Shown: positions 39,472-49,857 of the stretch, piece by piece
Layout: every line of letters begins with the position of its first letter
How positions within the stretch are numbered: the stretch's first letter is position 1
Source of the DNA: Nitrospira sp.
GTDB lineage: Bacteria; Nitrospirota; Nitrospiria; Nitrospirales; Nitrospiraceae
DNA: 64,000 nucleotides
Reading direction: 5' to 3'
NCBI GenBank assembly: GCA_029865225.1
Contig: JAOUHJ010000003.1
Coordinates: 1 to 64,000, forward strand
The notes under the pieces: model-generated
What the model saw: the letters and a program-made list of their open reading frames with translations, nothing else
Told to the model about the DNA's origin: nothing
Database searches by the model: none
Translations under genes and position numbers: made by a program

Positions 39472-39549
39472 TGGCGGGGCCGACGGGATTTGAACCCGCG
39501 ACCTCCAGATTGACAATCTGGCGTCCTAACCAGGCTGAACGACGGCCCC
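39472..39549 (-). tRNA. tRNA-Asp (anticodon GTC), CCA encoded
   Basis: Minus strand GGGGCCGTCGTTCAGCCTGGTTAGGACGCCAGATTGTCAATCTGGAGGTCGCGGGTTCAAATCCCGTCGGCCCCGCCA folds as a cloverleaf. Confidence 0.96.
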
Positions 39550-39685
39550 GTATTCACTACCTATAGCGGAACACTTTGGAGAACAACAAGACAACATCAA
39601 CGGTCGCCGATCAACCTTGTGAGCGAGAAAGAGACCCTCAACTCTGCAGGACCCTTCCTGTCCCTCCACACCAGCGCCGTTGAGC

Positions 39686-39761
39686 TGGTAGGCGGAACAG
39701 GGATCGAACCTGTGACCTCTGCCTTGTAAGGGCAGCGCTCTCCCAACTGAGCTATCCGCCC
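39686..39761 (-). tRNA. tRNA-Val (anticodon TAC), CCA encoded
   Basis: Minus strand GGGCGGATAGCTCAGTTGGGAGAGCGCTGCCCTTACAAGGCAGAGGTCACAGGTTCGATCCCTGTTCCGCCTACCA. Confidence 0.95.
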
Positions 39762-39847
39762 GAATTTCCTAACAAGCTTGCGGAGCGTACCAAGTCCATT
39801 TCTCCTTGTCAACCAGGCCGTGCGTACTCGACACTATTCTTCGCACA

Positions 39848-40837
39848 TCATTCGTCAGACACACCGCGTAGTTGCTCGTGTTTTCCCTTGCTCGATCTGC
39901 CTGCATGGGACTGTCGAAGTTGCCGAGGAAAGAATTGCCGGTGAACCTGCTTCAGTCGGCGACGATCCACGTGAGTGTATATCTGGGTCGTCGCGATATC
40001 AGCATGCCCCAACATCGCCTGTACCGTGCGAAGATCAGCGCCGCCTTCAAGCAAATGAGTGGCAAACGAATGACGAAGCATATGCGGTGAGATAGGCTTG
40101 AAGATGCCCGCCCGTCGCGCGCGCAACGACAACAACTTCCAGCAACCTTGTCTCGTCAAGGCATGTCCCCGCCGGCTGACAAACACGTTACGACAGGCTC
40201 GACGGTTTTTGAGGAGCGTTGGGCGAACCTGTTCAAGATACTCGACCAACAATTCTCGTGCCGTTTGTCCCATCGGCACCATTCGTTCTTTGGCGCCCTT
40301 CCCCATCACTCGAAGGCAGCCAAGCTCCAGATCGATTTGTGAAAGCGTCAGACCAACCAACTCCGACACACGCAGCCCTGACGCGTAGAGCAATTCCAGC
40401 ATCACACGATCACGGTGATCCTCTGCGCGGTCACGAACAGGCATCTCAAGCAACGCCGTCACTTCCTGAAGCGTCAACGTTTTCGGCAATCGAACTGAGC
40501 GTCGCACACCCGCCACATCACGGAGAGGGTTCACGTGCAGAATGTTTTCCCGAGCGAGAAACCGGTACCATCCCCGCAATGTCGACAGCATCCGGGCCAC
40601 CGATGATGCCGCCAGCGACTCCTGTTTCAGTGAAGCTAGAAAGGACCGGATGATGGACGATGGCACGGCGTCACTCATGCGCAATCGATGCTGGAGCCAG
40701 TACCGTTGCACACGGAATAGGTCTCGCCGGTAGGACTCCAGTGTGTTGTGCGCCAGCCCGCCTTCAACCCGCAGCTGGCTCAAATATCGTTCAACCAGCG
40801 GATCCAGGACAGGTACCGATGAGTGAGCCGTGGTCAT
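39848..40837 (-). CDS. xerD: Tyrosine recombinase XerC/XerD
   Basis: N-terminal SAM-like domain; catalytic LLYASGLRVSELVGL, HMLRHSFATHLLEGGADLRTVQAMLGHADIATTQIYTHV. Confidence 0.92.
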   Translation of the reverse strand: MTTAHSSVPVLDPLVERYLSQLRVEGGLAHNTLESYRRDLFRVQRYWLQHRLRMSDAVPSSIIRSFLASLKQESLAASSVARMLSTLRGWYRFLARENILHVNPLRDVAGVRRSVRLPKTLTLQEVTALLEMPVRDRAEDHRDRVMLELLYASGLRVSELVGLTLSQIDLELGCLRVMGKGAKERMVPMGQTARELLVEYLEQVRPTLLKNRRACRNVFVSRRGHALTRQGCWKLLSLRARRAGIFKPISPHMLRHSFATHLLEGGADLRTVQAMLGHADIATTQIYTHVDRRRLKQVHRQFFPRQLRQSHAGRSSKGKHEQLRGVSDE

Positions 40838-40956
40838 GGGATGCGACACTATAGCCAACTCTCCTCGGGCGCACAATGAAAACGCAGCAGTTCTCCTTGA
40901 CAGGTTGCACCCTTTCCGTTACTAGTCTGCCTATGGGTTACTGCTGATCAAACGGA

Positions 40957-42933
40957 ATGCTCGCCTACTCGCACCATCCTTCTCCCATGACGACCTGGCC
41001 GCTGCTGATGGTCATCCTCGCCCTTGTGGCCAGCCTCGCTCCAGGATCCATTGTACCTCCTTGGCCTCAGGCAGAAGCGGCAGACGCGGTCAAACCCTTG
41101 GTTCCCAATCCGCCGGTGTTGAACCAGGCCAAGCAATTGATCGAGAAAGGCGACTACGAGTCAGCAGCCAATAACTTACGTCGCTTCTTGACCACCACCC
41201 CACGACCGGAGCACCTCGATGACACCTACTTGCTGTTAGGAGCGGCCCTCTATGGCATGAAGGACTACGGCGAGGCGCTCCACCAGTTCAACCAACTCCA
41301 CACGGAATTTCCTGAATCCGAACTCCTCGACCGCAGCAAGCTCTTGCTTGCCCGAACCCACGCGGCAATGGGGAATGTAGACCTTGCATTGCCGTTACTG
41401 ACCCAAGTTCGTACAACGACCCTCGACGAGGGCACCAAACGGGAAGCCCAGCAACTCTCAGCCGATCTGTTAGCGCTCAAAAAAGACTATGTGCGGGCTA
41501 TTCATATCCTGCTGGAGGGAATGGCCGGAAGTTCTGAAGAGCACATCACCGAAACACGGGAACAGATCAGGCAGTTCATCGCGGAGAAATTGGATAAGAA
41601 GGGATTGGCCCGGGTGCGGGATGCCTATCCACGCTCGTATCCCGGCGACCTCGCTTCACTCCGGTTGATCGACTACTATATCGGCCGCAGTGAAGATCAT
41701 CTGGCGGAGCGGGAAGCTCGGCATTTTCTCGCGGCCTTTCCTGCGCATTCCTCCGGTCAAAAAGTCAGCGAATCGCTGGAGCTGCTGAAGACACGGTTAC
41801 GATCCAATCAGTATGTCATCGCCGCCGTACTCCCCCTATCAGGACAGCTGTCGACATTCGCGACGGACGTCTTGCAAGGCATTCAACTCGCGCTCGAAAC
41901 ATCGCGTGAGCAGCCTGGCGCACCATCGGTCGGCTTAATCGTGAAGGACCACGATATCGATCGACCGGGGTTTCTTGAGGATCTCTCGATGCTCCTCCAT
42001 CATGATCGCCCACTCGCAATCATCGGCCCGATGCTGTCGCGAAATCTTCCGGTCATGGCGGAAATGTCACAGAAGAGCAGAGTCCCGTTGATTACGCCGG
42101 CAGCCACGCTCCCCAATGTCCGCCGATTGGGCAGTTATCTCTTCAGCACATCGCTTACCTACTCGTTACAAGCCGAACGCATGGCCACCTATGCCGCACA
42201 GGATCAAGGGCATCGACGATTCTGCATCATCCATCCCGACACCGTCTATGGCCGGGAACTCGCCCGCCTGTTTGCACAGGAGGTGTATCACTTAGACGGG
42301 GAGATCGTCGCCATCGAATCCTTTAAGGAAGGGGAAACCGATTTCGCTCCGCAAATCCAGCGCCTGAAGGCCGAGGATCTGAAAAAGTATGGTCTGGCAG
42401 TTCCCGTGGAGATTCCGCGTCCTCCGGGGAAGCCGGCCAACCGAACTGAAAAACGTGTCCTCTACACTCCCGGGTTTGACGCAATTTTTATCCCAAGTCG
42501 AGCTCAAGACATCGGGCTGCTCGCCGCCCAACTGGCATTCCATGACATCAGGGTTCCCCTCCTCGGCACGAACGGGTGGAACTCGCAGGACTTTGTCCGC
42601 ACGGCCGATCGCACAGTCGACGGCGCGACCTTTGTCGATGGATTCTTTGTCGATAGTCCGAGCCCCGCCGTCCAGGACTTTGTGCAACGATACCGGAAAC
42701 GCTTTGATTCGACCCCGTCCCTTTTCACCATGCAGGGATATGATGCGGCCAGAGTGGCCCTCGAAGGAATCCGTCACGGCGCGACCTCCGGAGAAGCCCT
42801 GCAAGAGTATTTAGCCACCCACCGTGATCTACCCACGCTCGCCGGTCCGGCTGGCTTCGGACCGGACGGCACCCTCCACCGACCGCTCTTTCTTCTTCAG
42901 GTGAAACAGGGTAAGTTTGTGCAACTGAACTGA
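40957..42933 (+). CDS. LpoA-like penicillin-binding protein activator (TPR plus periplasmic-binding-like domain)
   Basis: TPR-like N-terminus, then a type-1 periplasmic-binding fold (VIAAVLPLSGQLSTFATDVLQGIQLALE). Confidence 0.78.
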   Translation: MLAYSHHPSPMTTWPLLMVILALVASLAPGSIVPPWPQAEAADAVKPLVPNPPVLNQAKQLIEKGDYESAANNLRRFLTTTPRPEHLDDTYLLLGAALYGMKDYGEALHQFNQLHTEFPESELLDRSKLLLARTHAAMGNVDLALPLLTQVRTTTLDEGTKREAQQLSADLLALKKDYVRAIHILLEGMAGSSEEHITETREQIRQFIAEKLDKKGLARVRDAYPRSYPGDLASLRLIDYYIGRSEDHLAEREARHFLAAFPAHSSGQKVSESLELLKTRLRSNQYVIAAVLPLSGQLSTFATDVLQGIQLALETSREQPGAPSVGLIVKDHDIDRPGFLEDLSMLLHHDRPLAIIGPMLSRNLPVMAEMSQKSRVPLITPAATLPNVRRLGSYLFSTSLTYSLQAERMATYAAQDQGHRRFCIIHPDTVYGRELARLFAQEVYHLDGEIVAIESFKEGETDFAPQIQRLKAEDLKKYGLAVPVEIPRPPGKPANRTEKRVLYTPGFDAIFIPSRAQDIGLLAAQLAFHDIRVPLLGTNGWNSQDFVRTADRTVDGATFVDGFFVDSPSPAVQDFVQRYRKRFDSTPSLFTMQGYDAARVALEGIRHGATSGEALQEYLATHRDLPTLAGPAGFGPDGTLHRPLFLLQVKQGKFVQLN

Positions 42934-42937
42934 AGCA

Positions 42938-43681
42938 TTGCTCATGAGTTCTCTCTCACAAATCCTTCACACGATCTCGTACATGGGGCTCCCTCTCTTG
43001 TTTGCAATGGTGCTTCATGAATATGCACATGGCTGGGTGGCGGCGAAATGCGGCGACTCTACCGCGAAACTTCAAGGACGACTCACCGTGAACCCCCTTG
43101 CGCATATCGATCCCTTGGGTACCGTGATTCTGCCCTTGATGTGTTTGATGATGGGGAGTTTTCTCTTCGGCTGGGCGAAACCGGTCCCGGTTGACCTGAG
43201 AAATCTGCGTCAGCCCCGCCGTGATATGGCACTGGTGGCGGCGGCCGGACCAGGGATGAACCTGATCTTGGCGGTGTCCAGTGCGCTGTTGTTGGCCGTA
43301 CTCCTTACGATCGAGCCAACCTTGTCACTACGAGGCTCAGCAGAAACCGAGGCGTCCCCAGGACTTCTGGCAACCATGGTGTTTCGTCCACTCGCCGTCA
43401 TGGCGCTCTATTCCGTGATGATCAACGTCTTCCTCGCACTCTTCAATTTGCTACCGATCCCGCCTCTCGACGGTGGTCGAATTTTGACGGCGATTCTCCC
43501 CGTCAAGCCGGCCATGGCCTTGGCACGATTGGAGCCGTATGGAATGCTCATTCTCGTGGGGCTGATCGTGTTCGACAAAGAGCTGGGTGTGATCCACACC
43601 ATCACTGGTACATTTGCAAAAGGCCTGTCCGGAACGATCCTCTCGACCGCGCTTGGCCTGCGCCCGGGAGTCGCCCAATGA
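42938..43681 (+). CDS. Site-2 protease (M50) family protein
   Basis: FAMVLHEYAHGWVA (HExxH) and LFNLLPIPPLDGGRIL. Confidence 0.92.
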   Translation: MLMSSLSQILHTISYMGLPLLFAMVLHEYAHGWVAAKCGDSTAKLQGRLTVNPLAHIDPLGTVILPLMCLMMGSFLFGWAKPVPVDLRNLRQPRRDMALVAAAGPGMNLILAVSSALLLAVLLTIEPTLSLRGSAETEASPGLLATMVFRPLAVMALYSVMINVFLALFNLLPIPPLDGGRILTAILPVKPAMALARLEPYGMLILVGLIVFDKELGVIHTITGTFAKGLSGTILSTALGLRPGVAQ

Positions 43682-44670
43682 CGACTCCACGAAGCCGAGT
43701 CCTGAGCGGTATGCAACCCAGCGGACTCATGCACCTTGGGAATTACCTGGGGGCCTTGGAAAACTGGAAGGCGTTACAAGAACAGTACGACTGCTACTTC
43801 TTCGTGGCCGACTGGCATGCCCTCTCCACCAACTACGCCGACACGAGTCGGATACGCACCTTCGTCCGCGAAATGCTGATCGATTGGCTCGCCGGCGGCA
43901 TCGACCCGGAACGGTCCACGATCTTCATCCAGTCACGCATTCCGGAACATGCCATTCTGCATCTCCTGCTTTCGATGATGACGCCGATCTCCTGGTTGGA
44001 GCGGAACCCGACCTATAAAGAAAAGCAGGACGAAATTAAGGAGAAGGATCTCACCACCTATGGTTTTCTCGGCTACCCAGTCCTGCAGGCGGCCGACATT
44101 CTCTTGTACAAACCGGATTTTGTGCCGGTGGGGAAAGATCAATTGCCTCATCTCGAGCTGACGCGAGAACTGGCCCGGCGGTTCAACGACATCTATAAGA
44201 CGCCGGTGTTCCCCGAACCGAAGGAACATCTGACCAAGTTCCCCAAGGTAATCGGCACCGACGGGCGAAAGATGAGTAAGAGTTACCACAATACGATCAA
44301 CCTCTCCGACACTGAGCCGGTCGTCCGGCAAAAACTCAAAACCATGGTCACCGACCCGGCGCGTGTCCGGCGGACTGATCCTGGGAACCCGGACATCTGC
44401 CCTGTCTATGAATTCCACAACATCTACTCCCCACAAGCGGTCAAGGACCAAATCAATAGGGACTGCCGAACTGCCGCCATCGGCTGTATAGACTGCAAGA
44501 AACTCGTGGCAGACCGCATGGTGGAGCAACTGACGCCGATCTGGGACAAGCGTGCGAAGCTCACGCAGGAGCCGTCTCGCGTCGACGAAATTGTCGAAGC
44601 AGGCAGCAAGCGAGCCGCCGCAGTCGCCAGCGCGACGTTGCGCGAAGTAAACGAGGCCATGAAGATCTAG
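43678..44670 (+). CDS. trpS: Tryptophan--tRNA ligase
   Basis: RVLSGMQPSGLMHLGNYLGAL (HIGH-like) and GRKMSKSYHNTI (KMSKS). Confidence 0.96.
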   Translation: MTTPRSRVLSGMQPSGLMHLGNYLGALENWKALQEQYDCYFFVADWHALSTNYADTSRIRTFVREMLIDWLAGGIDPERSTIFIQSRIPEHAILHLLLSMMTPISWLERNPTYKEKQDEIKEKDLTTYGFLGYPVLQAADILLYKPDFVPVGKDQLPHLELTRELARRFNDIYKTPVFPEPKEHLTKFPKVIGTDGRKMSKSYHNTINLSDTEPVVRQKLKTMVTDPARVRRTDPGNPDICPVYEFHNIYSPQAVKDQINRDCRTAAIGCIDCKKLVADRMVEQLTPIWDKRAKLTQEPSRVDEIVEAGSKRAAAVASATLREVNEAMKI

Positions 44671-44771
44671 CTCAGGCCCACTCTCCGAACCTGCCTGCAC
44701 GTTTTGCGAATCCGCTAGAAGAACACACCCGTCAATGGAAGAATGCCCGCAGGACATTATCAGCGGGAGAA

Positions 44772-45209
44772 ATGGCTATGAGGCATGGGACGGCTCAGCG
44801 ACGACTTTGGAGTATCGCACTAGGCTTGGGACTAATCTCGCTCACTGGTTGCGGCAGCTGGTGGCACGGCGGCTATCAATCCGTCACCATCTTCACCACA
44901 CCTCTCGACGCTGACGTCGTGGTCGACGAGCGCGTTCACCTCTTGGCACCAGGAACAGTCTCCCTGAGCAGAAAAGACGATCACCAAGCCGTCATCACCA
45001 AAGAAGGCTATGACCCCATGACCTTGCCTCTCACGAGAACCTGGTCCTGGTGGGTCGTTGGTGACATCTTCGGCTGCGCCGTCATCTTCGCCCAAGCCTG
45101 CATCTCCACCGATAAGGAGAACGGCGGCTACTACACCTTCGACGACAAAATCTACGTGACGTTGGAGCAGAAAACGGTTGATCCACGACATGGCGAGCCC
45201 AATCAGTAA
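44772..45209 (+). CDS. Lipoprotein with PEGA-like domain
   Basis: LISLTGCGSWW lipobox. IFTTPLDADVVVDERVHLLAPGTVSLSRKDDHQAVITKEGY resembles PEGA. Confidence 0.6.
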   Translation: MAMRHGTAQRRLWSIALGLGLISLTGCGSWWHGGYQSVTIFTTPLDADVVVDERVHLLAPGTVSLSRKDDHQAVITKEGYDPMTLPLTRTWSWWVVGDIFGCAVIFAQACISTDKENGGYYTFDDKIYVTLEQKTVDPRHGEPNQ

Positions 45210-45370
45210 CATGCTATTCCATACTGGCCCTTGCCTCCTTAGAGACTGGAGTGCGATAGGCAGCAACTAGGATTCGCTACATAATAGGGCCCGTTGCAAA
45301 TGAATGACCGACTCTGGATACAGCAGACGCAACAATTTTTTGGAAGATCGTCCTATTCCTTGCCCTGATC

Positions 45371-45634
45371 ATGATTGATCTCGTCGTCTTTGCTGTATTT
45401 GTATGGAGTGTTAATTTTCCCTCAGACCAAGCAACCTATACCTGGTATCGTGACCAGGTAGTGCTTTCCTTGGTTTTCGTCGGAGTTGGATCACTAGCAT
45501 TTGGCTTCTTATCAGTTCTAATTCGATGCCCGGCGTGTAAAAGGAGTGTCGGATGGCATGTACTCAGCACGGCAAATGCGAATAATTGGTTCGCGACCCT
45601 GATGCGATTGGATCATTGTCCCTTCTGTTCCTGA
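45371..45634 (+). CDS. Small membrane protein with CPxC..CPFC zinc-ribbon-like cysteines
   Basis: Two TM segments, then RCPACKRSVGWH..DHCPFCS. Confidence 0.5.
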   Translation: MIDLVVFAVFVWSVNFPSDQATYTWYRDQVVLSLVFVGVGSLAFGFLSVLIRCPACKRSVGWHVLSTANANNWFATLMRLDHCPFCS

Positions 45635-45786
45635 TTGCTCACCACTCGTAGAGACAGTCGGTTACAGGTAGTTCTTCCGATCTCAATGTTTGAGAAAAAA
45701 CGTCGGCGTCACCCTCAATAGGCCTGAAGGTTCTGCACGACATCACGACCTGTGGTATGGTGTCGAGCTGGTAGAGGGTCATTCTC

Positions 45787-46107
45787 ATGAAGAAACATAT
45801 CGATCAATACTGGTTTGGGCTTTCTGCTCTGCTCTTTAGTTCATTTCTCACGACTTCGGTGTCGTGGGCTGTCGATCCGCCTTGCGATAAATATCCCTCT
45901 GCCAAACAAGCACGCTGTGCTGAAATCTGGAAAGAGCTGAACAAGGAAGATGCCCCGATCATCGCCCAGTTTGGTCTCGACCAGCAACAACGTCGCGAGG
46001 AAGGGAAGATCAACGCCCAACAACATCTCGCCGAGAATATGATCTTTATCAAGAAATCGACCGAGAAGAGAATCGAGCGTCTGAAAGAACGGATGACCAA
46101 CGAATAG
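45787..46107 (+). CDS. Secreted hypothetical protein
   Basis: Signal peptide and Gln/Glu-rich helical tail. Confidence 0.55.
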   Translation: MKKHIDQYWFGLSALLFSSFLTTSVSWAVDPPCDKYPSAKQARCAEIWKELNKEDAPIIAQFGLDQQQRREEGKINAQQHLAENMIFIKKSTEKRIERLKERMTNE

Positions 46108-46110
46108 CCG

Positions 46111-46749
46111 TCACGCGCGGACGAACTGATTCATCTCCTTTTCGATGCCGATTTCAGTCTCTGGCCCATGCCCGGTTATCACAAGGGTCGTATCATCAAG
46201 CGTATAGAGCCGCTCGCGAATCGATTCTTCGATCGCCTCATAGTTGCCACCCCACAAGTCGGTCCGGCCGATACTTCCACGGAAGAGCGTGTCACCGGCC
46301 AGCACAAGCTTGTCATTCGGCAGGTAAAAACTGATCGACCCAGGCGTGTGGCCCGGTGTATGGAGCGCCACGATCGGCACCTGCCCCAGCATGACCTTTT
46401 CCTCATCGGTCAGCCACTGGTCGGGCGGCAAGGCCGGTACGTACGAGACCCCGAACACACGACATTGAAGCTCCAGGTTGTTCCACAGCTGGAGATCGTC
46501 CTGATGGAGACAAATCACCGCGCCGGTCGCCTTCTTGATTTCACTGGAGGCCAAGAAGTGGTCGAGATGGGCATGGGTATGGAGAATATGACTGACCGTG
46601 CACCCCAGCTGCTGCACCTCGCGGAGAATTCGTTCCGGTGCGCCACCGGGATCGATGACGACCGCCTGCTTCGAGACCGGATCACCGATGATCGAGCAAT
46701 TACAGCCGAGCGGAGGGACCGAGAAGGTTTTCCGAATCAACGCCGCCAT
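46111..46749 (-). CDS. MBL-fold hydrolase (glyoxalase II-like)
   Basis: HTHAHLDHF, HTPGHTPGSISFY, LAGDTLFRGSIGRTDL. Confidence 0.92.
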   Translation of the reverse strand: MAALIRKTFSVPPLGCNCSIIGDPVSKQAVVIDPGGAPERILREVQQLGCTVSHILHTHAHLDHFLASSEIKKATGAVICLHQDDLQLWNNLELQCRVFGVSYVPALPPDQWLTDEEKVMLGQVPIVALHTPGHTPGSISFYLPNDKLVLAGDTLFRGSIGRTDLWGGNYEAIEESIRERLYTLDDTTLVITGHGPETEIGIEKEMNQFVRA

Positions 46750-46811
46750 CGTAGTGGCATGCTACAATCCAATGCTCGGCAAGCGCAAGCGAGGGATACC
46801 CTGCCTCCTCA

Positions 46812-47432
46812 CTACCGCATGGTCCAGACGACCTCTGTGTCGAAGAGCTTCCACTCCTGTCCTTGTCGGTGATACCACACAAGAAAGCCTGTTCCGGTCT
46901 CGTCAGGGCGAACATTTTCTACGTAGACGAGGGCTTGGTCGTTCTCCAACGTCCGCCCCACACGGGAAAAGGCGAGCCGGTCGAGCACAGAAGTCGCTCG
47001 TACCGGCCAAGCAGGAGTACTCAGAACTGCGACCGCGTCACTGGCTTCTGGATCTTCTGTCGTCCCGTCGGAAATGAATCGGTAGCGAACACCGAACTGG
47101 AACTTAGGTTCCAGGGGAACAGGGATTTGGTTGGCTCCAACAAAATCTCGAACAAGCTCCTGCGGCAGCTTGCCGTCGAAATATCCCTGCTGCTGAAGGA
47201 AATCCAGCGACATTGATCCATCCTGGTCAGGAACCAACCGAGAAACGGTCATGCGCTCCAGTAGGACTAACTGGATCTGCGAGGTAAGAAATTTATCTTC
47301 GATGATTCGGTCGTACAGACTATAATCCTCCTTCGCCATACTCGCCGCCACCTGCCCGCTCTCCACCGTAACGGGCAGCTGCACAATGAGAAAGGGCAAA
47401 GACCACACCATTACGGCCGCCGTCACCTTCAT
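46812..47432 (-). CDS. Secreted hypothetical protein
   Basis: Signal-like N-terminus; no family recognised. Confidence 0.55.
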   Translation of the reverse strand: MKVTAAVMVWSLPFLIVQLPVTVESGQVAASMAKEDYSLYDRIIEDKFLTSQIQLVLLERMTVSRLVPDQDGSMSLDFLQQQGYFDGKLPQELVRDFVGANQIPVPLEPKFQFGVRYRFISDGTTEDPEASDAVAVLSTPAWPVRATSVLDRLAFSRVGRTLENDQALVYVENVRPDETGTGFLVWYHRQGQEWKLFDTEVVWTMR

Positions 47433-47540
47433 GGTGGCGAGCTTACCGGTGAATGCTTGGAGCGGTCAAACTTGAGATATTGCGTAGACAAGTCGGGCAG
47501 AAGCGTGGATAATCCCACGACGCTTTCAGGAGGAACTCGC

Positions 47541-48218
47541 GTGCAAGACAAAATACTTGACGGTCGATCATGGTTCAGACTCTGGTGCATCTTGTTCGTC
47601 TCTCTGTACGGCTGCGCCCAGGACGGCGATCCCTCTCGTGCAGAAAACGAAGTCCTCAAGAAACAAGTCGCCAAACAAGAATCCTTGCTTAGTTCCCTGC
47701 AAGACGGAAACAGGGTTATGCAGCAGCAAATCGATCTACTCAATCAAGAACTTCGCGACGCAAAGGACATCAAAGAAGAACTCGAGAAGGAGTTGGCGGA
47801 AACCAAACAAATGATTGGATCGCAGGTCTCCGAATCTCTCAAGGTTGAGGACAAGGGTGCACAGTCCGATATCCTCCCTCGCCCTCTTGAGCTTGTGGTA
47901 AAGGTCGCTGAGGAGGCGCTGACACGAAACGGATATCGTCCAAAGGTCAGCGTCAAGACTGATCACCGAGCCATCTATGTTACGGAACGCAAGGTCTCGA
48001 ACCCTCCCACGCTCGAAGTGACCGGTTCGCGAAACCAATACCTCGTGTCCCTTGAAGCCCTTCCAGACAGTCAGACCAAACTCTCGGTGAAGGCTGAATT
48101 CGAGCGAGTTGCCCAAGGCGGCCGTGTGCTGAACGTCAGCCCTGAGGAAACGGTGGAAATCGAACAGCGCCTGATCCGTGAGATCAGCAAAGCCCTCGCC
48201 AGCCCTGCCAAGACATAA
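47541..48218 (+). CDS. Lipoprotein with coiled coil
   Basis: GTG at 47541 behind AGGAGG. VSLYGCAQDGD lipobox; coiled coil; C-terminal alpha/beta domain. Confidence 0.65.
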   Translation: MQDKILDGRSWFRLWCILFVSLYGCAQDGDPSRAENEVLKKQVAKQESLLSSLQDGNRVMQQQIDLLNQELRDAKDIKEELEKELAETKQMIGSQVSESLKVEDKGAQSDILPRPLELVVKVAEEALTRNGYRPKVSVKTDHRAIYVTERKVSNPPTLEVTGSRNQYLVSLEALPDSQTKLSVKAEFERVAQGGRVLNVSPEETVEIEQRLIREISKALASPAKT

Positions 48219-48292
48219 GTCATGACTGACCGGCGGTCACAATCACCCCTTTTCTTGGTCCAGTCGAGGCCTCGTGCTAGCATTCTCACGCG

Positions 48293-49852
48293 ATGGCTTT
48301 GTCGACCAGTGTGCACGATCTCCGCACCCTGATCCGTTCCTCCCATCCTCTCGTCGTGATCGAAACGGTGGAAGAGGACCGGGTGCTGGCCCTCCTGCAA
48401 TCAGTGACAGCTCAGGAACGGATGCCTCTCTTCGAATGGTCCGTCACCAGAGGGCTGACGCGTGCCGACGATGCCCCGACTCTCAGCAGAATGACGGCCA
48501 CACCCTTGGCAGTGCTCCAGCACATCCACGGGTTAACCGTTGAAGCGGTCTTCTGGCTGAAAGATCTTGGCCCCCATCTGCAAGATCCCGCCATATGCAG
48601 GCAGCTCCGTGAGGTCGGAGCCGCCTACAGCCGATCACGATCCACCTGCATCCTGACCGGTCAGCCGATTACCCTCCCGTTGGAATTAGAGCAGTCCGCG
48701 GTACGACTCGAATTGAAGCTGCCTGACCGAGCGGAACTGCGATCCATGCTGCGCGATCTGCTTCGTTCATTGGCACCTCGCACCTCCGCTCGACCGCGAT
48801 CGACCACTCTCGTGCAGAGCATGCTGAGATCGATCAATGAGACCCAGACAGCAGACAAAGGACCTACCAGCCGAGATGCGGATGCGATCCTTCGCGCGTT
48901 ACAGGGTTTCACACTTCATCAAGCGCGCCAAGCCGTAGCCCACTGCCTCGTCGAACGTGGCACCCTATCGGCCGACGACGTGCAGGCTATTCTCAAACGT
49001 AAAGTGCAGGCCATTAAGGATGGCGGCCTGTTGGAATATTATCCGTTGGAGGATAACCGGTTTGAACTGGGGGGCTTCACCAATCTCAAGGCCTGGTTGG
49101 AGCGCGCGCAAGTCGGGTTTACGGACGAAGCGAAATCACTCAACCTTACTCCGCCCCGCGGCATCATGCTGGTCGGAGTGCCGGGCTGTGGAAAATCACT
49201 GGCTGCGAAGGCTATCGCACGGGAATGGAAACTGCCGCTCTTGAAGCTCGACGCCGGCCGTTTGTTCGACAAGTTCATCGGCGAATCGGAAAAGAATTTT
49301 CGTAAGGCCATTGAGATGGCCGAATCCTTGTCCCCGATCGTGCTCTGGATCGACGAAATTGAGAAGGCCATGGTCGCCGGAGGCGGGAGCGGCGATGCCG
49401 ACGCGGGCTTAAGCCGCCGACTCTTCGGTGCGTTCCTGACGTGGCTGCAGGAGAAAAAACAGGATGTGTTCGTCATCGCCACGGCCAATGACCTGTCGTC
49501 CTTGCCACCGGAACTCTTGCGAAAAGGGCGGTTTGACGAAATATTTTTTGTGGACCTGCCCGACGATACCGAACGAGAATCCATCTGGAACATTCATCTG
49601 AATTTGCGCAAGCAAGACCGTGCTCAATTTGACCTCGGCAAAATCGTCAGCGCCAGTGATGGGTTCAGCGGCTCTGAAATCGAGCAGGCCGTCGTCGCGG
49701 CGCTTTATCGGGCTCTCCATCGGAAAACGCCGCTCACAACCGATCTCCTCATTGAAGAATTAACCCAGACGGTTCCCCTTTCGGTCACCAGACGGGAAGA
49801 CATCGATGCTCTTCGCCGAACGGCCGAAGGTCGATTCGTAAACGTGCGGTAA
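48293..49852 (+). CDS. AAA family ATPase (Ycf46-like)
   Basis: GIMLVGVPGCGKSLAAKAIA, SPIVLWIDEIEKAM, second region of homology, RKGRFDEIFFVDLP. Confidence 0.88.
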   Translation: MALSTSVHDLRTLIRSSHPLVVIETVEEDRVLALLQSVTAQERMPLFEWSVTRGLTRADDAPTLSRMTATPLAVLQHIHGLTVEAVFWLKDLGPHLQDPAICRQLREVGAAYSRSRSTCILTGQPITLPLELEQSAVRLELKLPDRAELRSMLRDLLRSLAPRTSARPRSTTLVQSMLRSINETQTADKGPTSRDADAILRALQGFTLHQARQAVAHCLVERGTLSADDVQAILKRKVQAIKDGGLLEYYPLEDNRFELGGFTNLKAWLERAQVGFTDEAKSLNLTPPRGIMLVGVPGCGKSLAAKAIAREWKLPLLKLDAGRLFDKFIGESEKNFRKAIEMAESLSPIVLWIDEIEKAMVAGGGSGDADAGLSRRLFGAFLTWLQEKKQDVFVIATANDLSSLPPELLRKGRFDEIFFVDLPDDTERESIWNIHLNLRKQDRAQFDLGKIVSASDGFSGSEIEQAVVAALYRALHRKTPLTTDLLIEELTQTVPLSVTRREDIDALRRTAEGRFVNVR

Positions 49853-49857
49853 CCCAG

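Noticed and set aside
39848-40837. XerC/D-like recombinase as the integrase of a mobile island
   Set aside because: It sits among housekeeping genes beside two tRNA genes, with no duplicated tRNA end or cargo seen. Chromosomal Xer is the simpler call. No dif-like site was found.
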